Shown here: positions 55,509 through 64,000 of the stretch, piece by piece
Layout of the letters: every line of letters starts with the position of its first letter
Position numbering within the stretch: the stretch's first letter is position 1
Assembly (NCBI GenBank): GCA_016713305.1
Contig: JADJPK010000008.1
Location: forward strand, 372,001-436,000
Reading direction: 5' to 3'
From: Betaproteobacteria bacterium
Lineage (GTDB): Bacteria; Pseudomonadota; Gammaproteobacteria; Burkholderiales; Ga0077523
Length of the DNA: 64,000 nt
Translations under genes and position numbers: made by a program
Notes under the pieces: model-generated
What the model was told of the DNA's origin: nothing
What the model saw: the letters and a program-made list of their open reading frames with translations, nothing else
Database searches by the model: none

Positions 55509-57170
55509 TCAGCCCGGGCCCCACTCGGCTTCCTGGAGCGCGCGCCACTGGACCTTGCCCGTTCCGGACCTTGGCAGGGCGTCGACGAACGCCACCATCC
55601 GGGGGATCTTGTACGACGCCATGTGATCCCGCGACCAGGCGATGATCTCGGCTTCGCCCACCGCGCCCCGGAAGTCGTCGCGCAGCACCACGTACGCCTT
55701 CACCGTCTCGCCCCGTCGGCTGTCGGGTGCCGCGACGACGCAGGCTTCCTTGATGGCGGGGTGCTTGAACAGCGTGGCCTCCACCTCGGCGGGCCACACC
55801 TTGTAGCCGGACGCATTGATCATCCGCTTCAGGCGGTCCGCGATGTAGAAGAATCCGTCCTCGTCGACGCGGCCGAGATCTCCGGTACGCAGGAAGGTGC
55901 GTCCGTCGATGTCGATGAACGCAGCGCGCGTGGCGTCGGCATTGCGCCAGTAGCCTTTCATGAGTTGCGGCCCGCGCGACACGATCTCGCCCACTTCGTT
56001 GGGACCGACCGGCTTGCCCGTGTCCGGGTCGATCACCATCGACTCGGTGTCGAAGGTGGGAATGCCCAGGCACTGCCGCCGCAGGTCGTTGTGGGGGTTC
56101 ATGTGCGTCTGGGAGATCGTCTCGGTCATGCCGTAGGCCTCCATGTAGCGGACGCCGCAGCGGTCGTAGAGGTCCTTTGCCACCGCCTCGGGCATCGACG
56201 CCCCGCCACCGAAGATGTTGGTCATGGACGAAAGATCGCGTGTGGCCGTGGACGGGTGCGCCAGCAGGTCCACGACCATCGTGGGCACGTTGGCCCAGTG
56301 CGTGCAGCGGTACTTCTCGATGAGATAGCCGGCCGCGACGGGATCCCAGCGCGGCAGGAAGACGATCGTGCCGCCGGCGTAGATCGTGGCCCCCATGCTG
56401 TGCTGCATTCCGGTCACGTGGAACATGGGTGCGGTGGCGAGCACGACCGAGTCCTGCGTCTTCTGGACCCCCAGCGCGCCGCCGACCAGGGTGCACATCA
56501 TGGTGCGGTGCGTGTGCATGCAGCCCTTGGGCTTTCCGGTGGTGCCCGAGGTGTAGAGGATGGAAGCGAGATCGTCAGGACCCGCGGCGTGGGGCGCGGG
56601 CACCCGGCCGGCAGCGAGCGCATCCGCCCACGCGGTGACGCCCGGCGTGGCGAATTCGCGGCGCGGTTCGCTCACGAACGCGGGGATGTCCATTTCGGTG
56701 CGGGGACCTAGCGCATCGGAGTAGGCCGCCACGATGACGTGGTGGACGCGGCCGCCCAGCAGCGGCTCGATGCGGTCGTAGAGTTCCTGGCCGACGATGG
56801 CGATCTTCGCTTCGCTGTCGTCGAAGTAATGCTCCAGTTCGTCCGTCACGTTCATCGGCGACACGGGCACGACGACGGCGTCGGCTCGCAGGATGCCGAA
56901 GAACGATGCCACGAACTGCGGGCTGTTCTGCATGAAGAGCAGGACCCGGTCGCCGCGCTGCAGACCGCAGTCGTGCTGCAGGTACCCGGCCAGGCGCTCG
57001 GTCTGTTCCAGCATCTGCGCATAGCTCAACCGTGCGTCGTAGAAGACCGATGCGCTCTTGTCGGGATAGCGCTGCGCGTTGACCAGGAGGTTGTGCCAGA
57101 GACTCGTCTGGGGAACGGTGAGATTGCGGGAGAAAGGCTTGGGCCAGTTCGGGTAGTCGTCGGGAGTCAT
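55509..57170 (-). CDS. Acyl-CoA ligase (AMP-binding, medium/long-chain fatty-acid or aryl-CoA type)
   Basis: The 553-residue adenylating enzyme has the ATP-binding P-loop YTSGTTGKPKGCMHTH (residue ~185), the adenylate motif YGMTET, the DGRTFLRTGDLGRVDEDGFF hinge region and the C-terminal Lys in PRSGTGKVQWR. It makes acyl-CoA from a carboxylate, CoA and ATP; medium-chain fatty acid or aromatic acid is possible. The start ATG 57170 (MTPDDYPNW) matches the family N-terminus. It is divergent from livG with a 208-base gap, so a joint role in aromatic or fatty-acid uptake is an inference. Confidence 0.88.
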   Translation of the reverse strand: MTPDDYPNWPKPFSRNLTVPQTSLWHNLLVNAQRYPDKSASVFYDARLSYAQMLEQTERLAGYLQHDCGLQRGDRVLLFMQNSPQFVASFFGILRADAVVVPVSPMNVTDELEHYFDDSEAKIAIVGQELYDRIEPLLGGRVHHVIVAAYSDALGPRTEMDIPAFVSEPRREFATPGVTAWADALAAGRVPAPHAAGPDDLASILYTSGTTGKPKGCMHTHRTMMCTLVGGALGVQKTQDSVVLATAPMFHVTGMQHSMGATIYAGGTIVFLPRWDPVAAGYLIEKYRCTHWANVPTMVVDLLAHPSTATRDLSSMTNIFGGGASMPEAVAKDLYDRCGVRYMEAYGMTETISQTHMNPHNDLRRQCLGIPTFDTESMVIDPDTGKPVGPNEVGEIVSRGPQLMKGYWRNADATRAAFIDIDGRTFLRTGDLGRVDEDGFFYIADRLKRMINASGYKVWPAEVEATLFKHPAIKEACVVAAPDSRRGETVKAYVVLRDDFRGAVGEAEIIAWSRDHMASYKIPRMVAFVDALPRSGTGKVQWRALQEAEWGPG

Positions 57171-57378
57171 GATCCGAAGCAAAGGGTGATGCGGCGCGGC
57201 AAACGGCAGCCACGGGCCTCGATTGTAGTGCGCACCCAACGCCACACGCGTTCCCGGGGTGGAACGGGCCTTGTCGCGCTGCGTTGCGCGGTCCACATGC
57301 GTGTGTCAGTATCGGCGCGCCCCGCATCCGCGGACCTTCTCTGTCGCACTGCAAAACGAAAACGCTGGCGAGGCTCGC

Positions 57379-58143
57379 GTGGACCCACAACTCACCGTTC
57401 GCGACATCACCGTGCGCTTCGGCGGCATCGTCGCACTGGACAACGTGAGTTTCGACGTGGGGCGCGGCCAGATCTGCGGCCTGATCGGTCCGAACGGCGC
57501 GGGCAAGACGACGCTGTTCAATTGCCTGTCGCGTCTGTACCGCTTCGAACGCGGCTCGATCCTGTTCGAAGGCATCTCTCTTTCGGGCGTCGCGCGCCAT
57601 GCGGTGGCCCGGCTGGGCATCGGACGCACCTTCCAGAATCTCGCGCTGTTCCGCTCGCAGAGCGTGCTGCAGAACATCCTGCTGGGCTGCCACGCCGTGA
57701 GCCGGGGCGGTTTCCTTGCCAGCGCGTTGCGCTGGCCGGCCGTGGGCCGGGAGGAACGGCGCGTGCATGCCCGGGCGGAGGAACTCGCCCGGCTGATCGG
57801 TCTCGATGCGTGCGTCAACGCGCGGGTCGCCGACCTGCCGTTCGGCACGCAGAAGCGCGTGGAGCTTGCGCGCGCGCTGGCCTCCGATCCGAAGCTGCTG
57901 CTGCTGGACGAGCCGGCGGCGGGCCTCAACCACGAGGAAGTCGAGGACCTCATGGCGCTCATCCGGCGGCTGCGCGACGATCTGGGCCTCACGGTGCTGC
58001 TGGTCGAGCACCACATGAATCTCGTCATGCGGGTGTCGGACAAGGTGGTGGCCCTGGACTTCGGACGCAAGATCGCGGATGGGCTGCCTGCCGACGTGCA
58101 GCGGGATCCCGAAGTGATCAAGGCCTATCTGGGGACGGCATGA
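57379..58143 (+). CDS. livG: Branched-chain amino acid-type ABC transporter ATP-binding protein LivG
   Basis: The 254-residue ATPase has Walker A GPNGAGKTTLFN, the LivG-type LGIGRTFQNLALF stretch, Walker B LLLLDEPAAGLNHEE and the H-loop VEHHMNLVM. The ABC signature, usually LSGGQ, reads LPFGTQKRVELARAL, as is common in LivG. GTG 57379 is used because it precedes the conserved VDPQLTVRDITVRFGG. It leads the liv genes and is 55 bases before livF. Confidence 0.92.
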   Translation: MDPQLTVRDITVRFGGIVALDNVSFDVGRGQICGLIGPNGAGKTTLFNCLSRLYRFERGSILFEGISLSGVARHAVARLGIGRTFQNLALFRSQSVLQNILLGCHAVSRGGFLASALRWPAVGREERRVHARAEELARLIGLDACVNARVADLPFGTQKRVELARALASDPKLLLLDEPAAGLNHEEVEDLMALIRRLRDDLGLTVLLVEHHMNLVMRVSDKVVALDFGRKIADGLPADVQRDPEVIKAYLGTA

Positions 58144-58198
58144 GTCCGGCTGACGGCACCGGCGGCGATCGTACCGGCACACGGCGCGGGCCCCGCCG

Positions 58199-58912
58199 AT
58201 GAGCGCATTGCTGGAAGTCCGCGATCTGCACGCCGGTTATGGGCCGAGCGATGTGCTGCAGGGCGTGAGCTTCGAGGTGGGCGAGGGCGGCATCACGACC
58301 ATCCTGGGAGCCAACGGCGCGGGCAAGACCACGCTGCTGCGGGCGGTGTGCGGGCTCGTGCGGCGCCGCGGCGAAGTCAGATTCTCCGGTACCGCGATCG
58401 GGAAGCGCAGCACGGAAGACATCGTCCGCCTGGGCCTTGCGCACGTGCCGGACGGACGCGGCACGTTCGTCATGCTCACGGCGGAGGAGAACCTTCGAGT
58501 GGGTGCCATCACGCGGCGCGACCGGCGGGCGGTGCAGGACGACATGGAGCGCATGTACGGCTACTTCCCGCGGTTGAAGGAACGGCGCGAGCAGCAGGCA
58601 GGCACTCTCTCCGGGGGGGAGCAGCAGATGCTGGCGATCGCGCGTGCGCTCATGCTGCGTCCGAAGCTGCTGGTGCTCGACGAGCCGTCCTTCGGGCTGG
58701 CACCTCTGGTCGTGCAGGACATCTTCCGCATCATGCGCACGGTGAACCAGGAGGAGAAGGTGAGCATCCTGCTCGTGGAACAGAACGCGAAGCTTGCGCT
58801 CGATCTCGCCGATTCCGCCTATCTGCTGGAGACCGGGCGCGTCGTGCAGGGCGGCCCTGCGGCGCAGTTGCGCGACGACGAGACGGTCCGGCGCGCTTAC
58901 CTCGGCTATTGA
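58199..58912 (+). CDS. livF: Branched-chain amino acid-type ABC transporter ATP-binding protein LivF
   Basis: The 237-residue ATPase shows Walker A GANGAGKTTLLR, the LivF-typical AHVPDGRGTFVMLTAEENL segment, the signature LSGGEQQMLAIARAL and Walker B LLVLDEPSFGLAP. It pairs with LivG to energise the LivH-LivM membrane pair. It ends 40 bases before livH. Confidence 0.94.
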   Translation: MSALLEVRDLHAGYGPSDVLQGVSFEVGEGGITTILGANGAGKTTLLRAVCGLVRRRGEVRFSGTAIGKRSTEDIVRLGLAHVPDGRGTFVMLTAEENLRVGAITRRDRRAVQDDMERMYGYFPRLKERREQQAGTLSGGEQQMLAIARALMLRPKLLVLDEPSFGLAPLVVQDIFRIMRTVNQEEKVSILLVEQNAKLALDLADSAYLLETGRVVQGGPAAQLRDDETVRRAYLGY

Positions 58913-58952
58913 CACGGCCCATCCCACCAGCCCACGAGCGATCCCGAAACGA

Positions 58953-59822
58953 ATGGAAGCCTTCATCCACCAGGTCCTGTCCGGATTCGCCACCGGCGGC
59001 ATCTACGCGAGCCTCGCGCTCGCGCTCGTGATGATTTACCAGTCGACACACCACATCAATTTCGCCCAGGGTGAGATGGCGATGTTCTCCACCTATCTCG
59101 CGTGGACCTGCGTGCAGGCGGGATTGCCCTACTGGGTAGCGTTCGCCGTGACGCTGGCGGCGTCCTTTCTCATCGGCGTGGTGATCGAGCGGGTCGTCAT
59201 CCGGCCGGTGGAGCACGCGCCCGTGTTGTCGGTGGTCATCGTATTCATCGCGCTCCTGGTGATCCTCAACAGCACGGCGGGCTGGATCTACTCGTACACG
59301 ATCAAGACGTTTCCGTCGCCGTTCAGCTGGTCCGGTCTGCAGAATCCCTATCTCGGGCCGCACGAGATCGGCACCGTGGGCGTGACCGTGGCCGTGCTTC
59401 TGATCCTGTACTCCTTCTTTCGCTTCACTTCGCTGGGACTTGCCATGCGTGCGGCGGCCCAGAATCCGGTATCCAGCCGGCTCGCAGGCATCAGGGTCGG
59501 CTGGATGCTCGCGCTCGGCTGGGGGCTCGCCGCGGCCATCGGCGCCATCGCGGGAATGATGATCGCGCCTGTCGTGTATCTGGATCCCAACATGATGTCC
59601 GGCGTCATGCTCTACGCCTTCGCGGCGGCCCTGCTGGGCGGCATCGACAATCCCTTCGGTGCCGTCGTCGGCGGATTCGTGGTGGGAGTGGTCGAGAACA
59701 TCGCGGGAGCCTATGTCGTCGGGACGGAACTCAAGCTGACGGTAGCGCTGGTGCTGATCATCGGTGTTCTGCTGTTCAGACCGTCGGGGTTGTTCGGAAG
59801 GAAGTACGTGACGAGGGTGTAG
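58953..59822 (+). CDS. livH: Branched-chain amino acid-type ABC transporter permease LivH
   Basis: The 289-residue inner-membrane permease has about eight transmembrane helices and the LivH start GFATGGIYASLALALVMIY, with HHINFAQGEMAMFSTYLA as the family signature and LRAAAQNPVSSRLAGI-type loop (here MRAAAQNP) in the cytoplasmic coupling region. It forms the channel with LivM. A 394-base spacer separates it from livM, which is unusual for this operon. Confidence 0.94.
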   Translation: MEAFIHQVLSGFATGGIYASLALALVMIYQSTHHINFAQGEMAMFSTYLAWTCVQAGLPYWVAFAVTLAASFLIGVVIERVVIRPVEHAPVLSVVIVFIALLVILNSTAGWIYSYTIKTFPSPFSWSGLQNPYLGPHEIGTVGVTVAVLLILYSFFRFTSLGLAMRAAAQNPVSSRLAGIRVGWMLALGWGLAAAIGAIAGMMIAPVVYLDPNMMSGVMLYAFAAALLGGIDNPFGAVVGGFVVGVVENIAGAYVVGTELKLTVALVLIIGVLLFRPSGLFGRKYVTRV

Positions 59823-60216
59823 AGGATCCCGGAGGGGCGAATCGCACGAGGCTCCCCTCGCCCTCAGGGAGAGGGTGAGGGTGGGTGTACCCAGAGGGGG
59901 GGTGGCGGCGGTCGGGGGGGAACCCACCCCCATCCTGTCCTTCCCCCTGAAGGGGAAGGGACCTGCTGCGGGTGGAGTGAACGGATGATCCGAGCCGCGC
60001 ATAGCGCAGGAAACGCCCGTGGTCATCGGGCCGGGGTGGAGATCCGGGGCCCCCGGAAAGTCGCAAGACTTTCTGGGGTGACGTAGAGGGGCGGGGGTGA
60101 GGATGGGTTTCAAGCGCAAAGTCACCTTGACCGACAATGGGCACGCACCCGGTGATTGACCAAGTTCGATGATGGAGAGACGGGCGGATGAACACTGAGG
60201 CAACGCAAGCGAGGGT
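59823..60216. repeat. 394-base structured spacer inside the liv operon, REP-like
   Basis: No gene is seen. The first part holds a G-run element (AGGGAGAGGGTGAGGGTGGG near 59,865-59,884) and a CCCCTGAAGGGG element, types often found in proteobacterial intergenic repeats. A 12-bp hairpin with one G-T wobble and a GCAA loop lies at 60052-60079: CCCCGGAAAGTC pairs with GACTTTCTGGGG. Near 60188 an ATG with a GGAGAG site starts MNTEATQARVW and may be the real livM start in a shifted frame. Confidence 0.65.
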
Positions 60217-61231
60217 GTGGTGACAGCATCTGGTTCCAAACCGCTGTCACCCTGGACCCGGGGCATTCTGCTGGCCGTCTTCCTGGCCGCTGCCTTTGCG
60301 CTGCCGTTCTTAATCAGCGACTACCGGACGTTCCAGTTCACCCAGGCCATCGTCTACGCCATCGTGCTGCTGGGGCTCAACATCCTCACCGGCTACAACG
60401 GCCAGATCTCGCTGGGCCACGGTGCGTTCTACGCCATCGGCGCCTACGTGGCCGCAATCCTCATGGACCGCTTCGGGGTGCCCTACTGGGCGACGCTGCC
60501 GGTCGCCGGGGGGGTCTGCCTGGTATTCGGATTCCTGTTCGGCTTGCCTGCCCTGCGGCTGCAGGGCCATTACCTCGCACTCGCGACCTTCGCCCTGGCG
60601 GTCGCCACGCCGCAGGTGCTCAAGTACAAGCGGCTGGAGGAGTGGACCGGCGGCGTCCAGGGGATCGTCATCATGAAACCCGATCCGCCGTTCGGCTGGA
60701 CGCTCTCCCAGGATCAATGGCTCTACTACTTCACACTGGGCGTGGCGATCGTGCTCTTCGTGCTTGCGTGGAACCTGCTGCGGGGCCGCGCGGGCCGGGC
60801 CCTCGTCGCACTGCGGGATCATCCCATTGCGGCCGAGGCCATGGGCGTGAACGGGGCCCTGTTCAAGAGTGCGGCCTTCGGCGTGAGCGCCATGTATACG
60901 GGCATCGGCGGAGCGCTCGGCGCGATCGCCATCCAGTTCGTGGCGCCGGACAGCTTCACGGCGTTCCTGTCGATCAGCTTCCTGGTCGGGATCGTCGTCG
61001 GTGGCCTGGCGACCCTCTCCGGCGCGATCTATGGCGCGCTGTTCATCCAGTTCGTTCCCAACTTCGCCGATCAGATCTCCAAGGCCGCCCCCTGCGATCT
61101 ACGGGCTGGTCCTGCTGGTCTTCATCTATCTCATGCCGGGCGGCGTTGCCTGGATGGTGGTCTATCTTCGCCAGCGGCTGGGTGGTGTCAGACGTCCGGC
61201 GTCGCAGGCGGGGACGCCGGCCGGCCGGTAG
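60217..61231 (+). pseudogene. livM: Branched-chain amino acid-type ABC transporter permease LivM, frameshift near 3' end
   Basis: The permease has LivM features: about eight to nine helices, LNILTGYNGQISLGHGAFYAIGAYVA as two halves of the signature region, and ALRDHPIAAEAMGVN in the coupling loop. After NFADQISKAAP the frame breaks near 61,088; removing one C from the CCCCC run gives AAPAIYGLVLLVFIYLMPGG and a normal end at 61231. The protein would be about 337 residues. The error sits in a homopolymer, so a sequencing indel is likely. The start GTG 60217 is uncertain; see the preceding spacer. Confidence 0.88.
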
Positions 61232-61290
61232 CCGCCCGGCCAGCATGGCAGCCTCGGGGAACGTCCGATCGATCGTCGGCCGGACCTTCC

Positions 61291-61317
61291 TAAAGTCCGG
61301 CGGGACGGAACCGCTAA
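61291..61317 (+). promoter_or_regulatory. Probable sigma-28 (FliA) promoter of the diguanylate cyclase gene
   Basis: TAAAGTCC, an 11-base spacer and ACCGCTAA match the FliA consensus TAAAGTTT-N11-GCCGATAA at 12 of 16 positions with exact spacing. Transcription would start about 75 bases before the ATG at 61401. The -35 part lies in a small inverted repeat (CCGGAC/GTCCGG). Confidence 0.65.
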
Positions 61318-61400
61318 TCCCTCCAGCGGAGTAGGATCTTTCCGCGGCGGCGGCAAAGGACGCCACGACTGGAAGCTTTCGTACCCATTTCGATCAGCAC

Positions 61401-62447
61401 ATGCCGAATCTCATCAACTTCGTGGCCGACATGACGGGCCAGCGCGACCGTGACCTCGTCGAGGTGACGGTCGCCGACGTGATGTTCCGGCTGCTCAAGG
61501 CCAGGCGCCTGTCCTGGTGGCGTCTGATCGAGCACCCGCAGGGCGCAAGGCTTCGGCTCATGGCCGGACTCACTTCGAACCAGCCGGTCGCCATGTCCGA
61601 TCCTCATGTGGAGCCGGAGGATTTGCCCCGCGTGGACGAGCACGAAGGCTTCGGCTCCTGCGTGGACGACAACGTGCCCCTGCAACTGAGCGGGGGCGGG
61701 GCCAAGGTCACGCTGTTCCCCGTCAACAGCGAACGGGAGGTCGTGGGCGTGGTGGAGGTGGAAACCGATGCCGCTGTCACCGAAGCGCAGCGGGAACTGG
61801 TGGACGGCCTGCTGCGAATCCACCGCAATCATCTCGCCCTCCTGGACTACAGCGAGCACGACACCCTCACGGGGCTGCTCAACCGCAAGACCTTCGACGA
61901 CATCTTTGCGCGCCGCGTGGCGAAGTCGTCCATCGGACCCGAATACGGCAAGGAGATCGAACTCGTCGGGCGCCGGCGAATTCCGCGTCCGGATGAAACG
62001 ACCTGGATCGCAGTGGTCGACATCGATCACTTCAAACGCATCAACGATCGCTACGGGCATCTCTTCGGCGACGAGGTCCTGCTGCTCATGGCGCGGCTCA
62101 TGCGCTCCGCCTTCCGGACCAGCGACGTGCTGTTCCGGTTCGGCGGCGAGGAGTTCGTGGTGCTTCTTGCCCTATCGGACGCGGCGGGGGCGGAAACCGC
62201 TTTGGAACGCTTCCGCTATCAGGTGGAGGCTTTCGACTTTCCGCAGGTGGGCGACGTCACGGTGAGCATCGGTTTCAGCCGCGCCACGGTACGGGACACG
62301 CCCGAGGCGGCGTTCGAGCGCGCCGACGAGGCGCTCTACTACGCCAAGCAGAACGGCAGGAACCAGGTCAGGAGCTACGAAGCGCTGCGCGACCTCGGCG
62401 TGATCGCGCCGAAGAAGGTCGAAAGCGGCGAGATCGAACTGTTCTGA
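61401..62447 (+). CDS. GGDEF diguanylate cyclase with N-terminal GAF-like domain
   Basis: The 348-residue protein has an N-terminal GAF-like sensor part (residues ~10-140, GAKVTLFPVNSEREVVGVVEVE) and a C-terminal cyclase domain: DTLTGLLNRKTFD, the metal-binding DIDHFKRIND and the active site RFGGEEFVVLL. An RTSD inhibition site lies five residues before the active motif. All catalytic residues are present, so it should make c-di-GMP from two GTP, with product feedback. No membrane helix is seen. An apparent FliA promoter upstream suggests control by the flagellar regulon. Confidence 0.92.
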   Translation: MPNLINFVADMTGQRDRDLVEVTVADVMFRLLKARRLSWWRLIEHPQGARLRLMAGLTSNQPVAMSDPHVEPEDLPRVDEHEGFGSCVDDNVPLQLSGGGAKVTLFPVNSEREVVGVVEVETDAAVTEAQRELVDGLLRIHRNHLALLDYSEHDTLTGLLNRKTFDDIFARRVAKSSIGPEYGKEIELVGRRRIPRPDETTWIAVVDIDHFKRINDRYGHLFGDEVLLLMARLMRSAFRTSDVLFRFGGEEFVVLLALSDAAGAETALERFRYQVEAFDFPQVGDVTVSIGFSRATVRDTPEAAFERADEALYYAKQNGRNQVRSYEALRDLGVIAPKKVESGEIELF

Positions 62448-62474
62448 CGCAGTACCCGAGGTGCCGGTGGGAGA

Positions 62475-63344
62475 TCAACGCCTGCGCGCCTGGTTCGCAA
62501 TCACGGCGCCCACCACGAGCGCGGCACCCGCAAGCTGCAGTCCCGTCAGGCGTTCGCCCACGGCCAGCCACGAGATCACCGCGACGAACACCGGCTCCAT
62601 GTTGAGCACGACGGCGGTCTGCATGGGGCCGAGCCGCGGCAGCAGCAGATACAGCCCGACGATTCCCAGCGCGTAGAAGGCGGCAAGTCCCGCAAGTCCC
62701 GCCCAGGCGATCTGCTCCGAGGGCCAGCGGACGTTGTCCGTGCCCACGGCGATTCCGCCGATGACGGCGGTGGCCGCCGTGAACATGAGCAGCGTCCGGA
62801 AGGGCGCATTGAGCCCGGGGGCGAGCCTGGGCGTGAGCGTGAGCGTCCCGGTGAAGACCACGGCTGCGCCTACCGCGGCCGCCACTCCCCAGGCGTCGAC
62901 GCCGGCAGGGCTCACGCCCAGCACGAGCAGCAACCCCGAGAAGGCAGCCACCAGAGAAAGTGCCAGCGTGCGAGTGATGCGATGGTCACCCGTGAGTGCC
63001 GAAACGAGGGCAGTGAAGAACGGGTAGGTGTAGAAGAGCAGGATGGCCACCGTGACGGGCAGGCGCTTCACTGCCAACTGGATGAGCAGCGTCTGGCCCA
63101 CCACCCCAAGGGCGAGGACGAACGAGCCGGCGAGGTCTCCGCGGGTGACCGGTGAAAATGCGCGCCGCGACAGAACGAAGAGCAGGACGACCAGACTGGC
63201 ACAGAACGCCCGCAGGGTCGCGGCGGTGAGCAGGTTGACCCCATGCCCGAAGGCGATCCGCGCGGACACGTGGCCCGAGGCGAGACTGGCGGCACACAGC
63301 AGCAGCCCCGCGACCGCGAAACCCCCGCCCGCCGCAGGTTTCAT
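62475..63344 (-). CDS. EamA/DMT family transporter
   Basis: The 289-residue membrane protein has ten predicted helices as two EamA repeats (residues ~5-135 and ~145-285), with FVLALGVVGQTLLIQLAVKRLPVTVA split over the first repeat end and LGPMQTAVVLNMEPVFVAVISWL in the second. DMT carriers export or import amino acids and metabolites; the substrate is not predictable. The start at 63344 overlaps the small lipoprotein stop by ATGA. Confidence 0.88.
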   Translation of the reverse strand: MKPAAGGGFAVAGLLLCAASLASGHVSARIAFGHGVNLLTAATLRAFCASLVVLLFVLSRRAFSPVTRGDLAGSFVLALGVVGQTLLIQLAVKRLPVTVAILLFYTYPFFTALVSALTGDHRITRTLALSLVAAFSGLLLVLGVSPAGVDAWGVAAAVGAAVVFTGTLTLTPRLAPGLNAPFRTLLMFTAATAVIGGIAVGTDNVRWPSEQIAWAGLAGLAAFYALGIVGLYLLLPRLGPMQTAVVLNMEPVFVAVISWLAVGERLTGLQLAGAALVVGAVIANQARRR

Positions 63345-63586
63345 TGCCCGCCGGCTTTGCGGCGTTCCCGCTCGTAGTCCTCGTAGGTGGGCGCCGGCTG
63401 GGTCGAACGTTCCATCGGCGTCTGCATCGTGGTGTCGCGCGTGCGCACACCCTCGTACACGTTGCGGGCAGGATCCGCGCATCCGGTCATGACCAGCGCC
63501 GCGAGGGTGGCGCCGACAGCCCATGTCCAGGCGCTCGCGGCGCCATGCCTCGGGGAGTCATCTGCGATCCGGGGACGCCTTGTCAT
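63341..63586 (-). CDS. Small lipoprotein, function unknown
   Basis: The 81-residue precursor has an N-terminal arginine-containing region, a membrane segment (WAVGATLAALVMTG) and a lipobox LVMTGC near residue 42. The mature part is short, polar and rich in charged residues (TYEDYERERRKAGGQ). The start ATG 63586 overlaps the upstream gene by ATGA, and its stop overlaps the permease. I do not recognise a family. Confidence 0.65.
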   Translation of the reverse strand: MTRRPRIADDSPRHGAASAWTWAVGATLAALVMTGCADPARNVYEGVRTRDTTMQTPMERSTQPAPTYEDYERERRKAGGQ

Positions 63587-64000
63587 TGCCGTGCCAGGAA
63601 CGCGTCGAAATAGGCCTGCATCTGCGGCCGCATCGCCTTCATCGCGTCCTGCACTTCGAACCCCACGGAATCGATGTAGCGGATGATCGCGCCCTGGACC
63701 ATGACGCCGTTCACCTTGGCGTACCGGAGTCCCGGGCAGTAGCGGCTGTCGGGGCTGCAAGCCACGAACTGGAATGCTTCCGGGTTGAGCGTGGAGAATT
63801 CCAGTTCGTTGTCCTTCTTGGGGATGCGTGGCTGGGCGGCCTTCTGCAATGCCTTCAGCTCCGCTTCCGCGCCCTTGAGGTCGTACTTGAAGCGGCCGGT
63901 GTAGGTGTAGTTGAAGAGCGTCGTCTCGCCCATGAACCAGTCCATGAGCGCGAGCTGCGCCTTGCCCGACTTGCTCTCGAAATGCGTGGCGATCGTGTCG
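63583..64000 (-). CDS. Hypothetical protein, cut by right window edge
   Basis: The frame is open to the right edge, so the N-terminal part is missing. The visible 138 codons contain two Cys (VACSPDSRYCPG), a KVNGVMVQGAIIRYIDSVGFEV segment and an amphipathic C-terminal helix (VQDAMKAMRPQMQAYFDAFLA). No family is recognised. It heads a 4-base-overlapping run with the small lipoprotein and the EamA permease, so all three probably form one transcript. Confidence 0.6.
   Translation of the reverse strand, partial: DTIATHFESKSGKAQLALMDWFMGETTLFNYTYTGRFKYDLKGAEAELKALQKAAQPRIPKKDNELEFSTLNPEAFQFVACSPDSRYCPGLRYAKVNGVMVQGAIIRYIDSVGFEVQDAMKAMRPQMQAYFDAFLARQ

Overview
The window is GC-rich (roughly two thirds G+C by eye) and densely coded, with GTG starts, many 4-base ATGA/GTGA overlaps, and a gene set that fits a betaproteobacterium: proS beside rppH, NnrU, an OmpA-type lipoprotein with calcium-binding repeats, a LivGFHM transporter and several cyclic-di-GMP proteins. 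The lineage is inferred from gene content only. No rRNA, tRNA, insertion sequence or CRISPR array was seen.

Layout. 1-4.0 kb: the prkA-yeaH-spoVR stress cluster, cut by the left edge, followed by a heptamer repeat tract. 4.3-9.1 kb: a TauD/TfdA-like dioxygenase facing a minus-strand FGGY kinase-eutB-eutC unit (ethanolamine catabolism, no microcompartment genes seen). 9.3-13.4 kb: lytic transglycosylase and proS, then a spermidine-synthase-like protein and rppH. 13.4-15.3 kb: a barstar-like inhibitor with an exported barnase-type RNase, then a quinone oxidoreductase. 15.5-25.7 kb: one long minus-strand operon in which an ExbB-ExbD-TonB motor module (the ExbB carrying an exported DUF2341/LamG-like head) runs by a 4-base overlap into a complete V-type ATPase set in circularly permuted order B-D-I-K-E-DUF2764-A. 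Five of the seven ATPase genes carry frameshifts, though their lengths and key motifs are kept. This is the most unusual region.

25.7-34.8 kb: a palindrome-rich divergent intergenic region, small proteins (DUF2934, NTF2-like, NnrU, cupin, a Cys-repeat exported protein), a multi-PAS histidine kinase with a NarL-type regulator, and a REC-PAS-GGDEF-EAL protein. 35-40.3 kb: a TPR periplasmic protein, an FMN alpha-hydroxyacid dehydrogenase and a sulfatase. 40.5-48.5 kb: a MoxR/DUF58/VWA operon. 48.7-55.4 kb: a degenerate GGDEF protein, MscL, an NlpC/P60 lipoprotein, an M20 peptidase, an SDR, a putative outer-membrane protein and an OmpA-like lipoprotein with a clear terminator. 55.5-61.2 kb: an acyl-CoA ligase divergent from livG-livF-livH-livM, the liv genes being split by a 394-base structured spacer. 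61.3-64 kb: a diguanylate cyclase behind a probable sigma-28 (FliA) promoter, an EamA permease, a small lipoprotein and a partial unknown protein.

Sequence quality matters here. Single-base shifts in livM, the GGDEF-EAL gene, the coiled-coil gene and the V-ATPase genes, plus one in-frame TAG in a VWA gene, leave otherwise normal proteins. Several shifts lie in G or C runs. I lean towards sequencing or assembly indels for most, but raw reads would be needed to decide.
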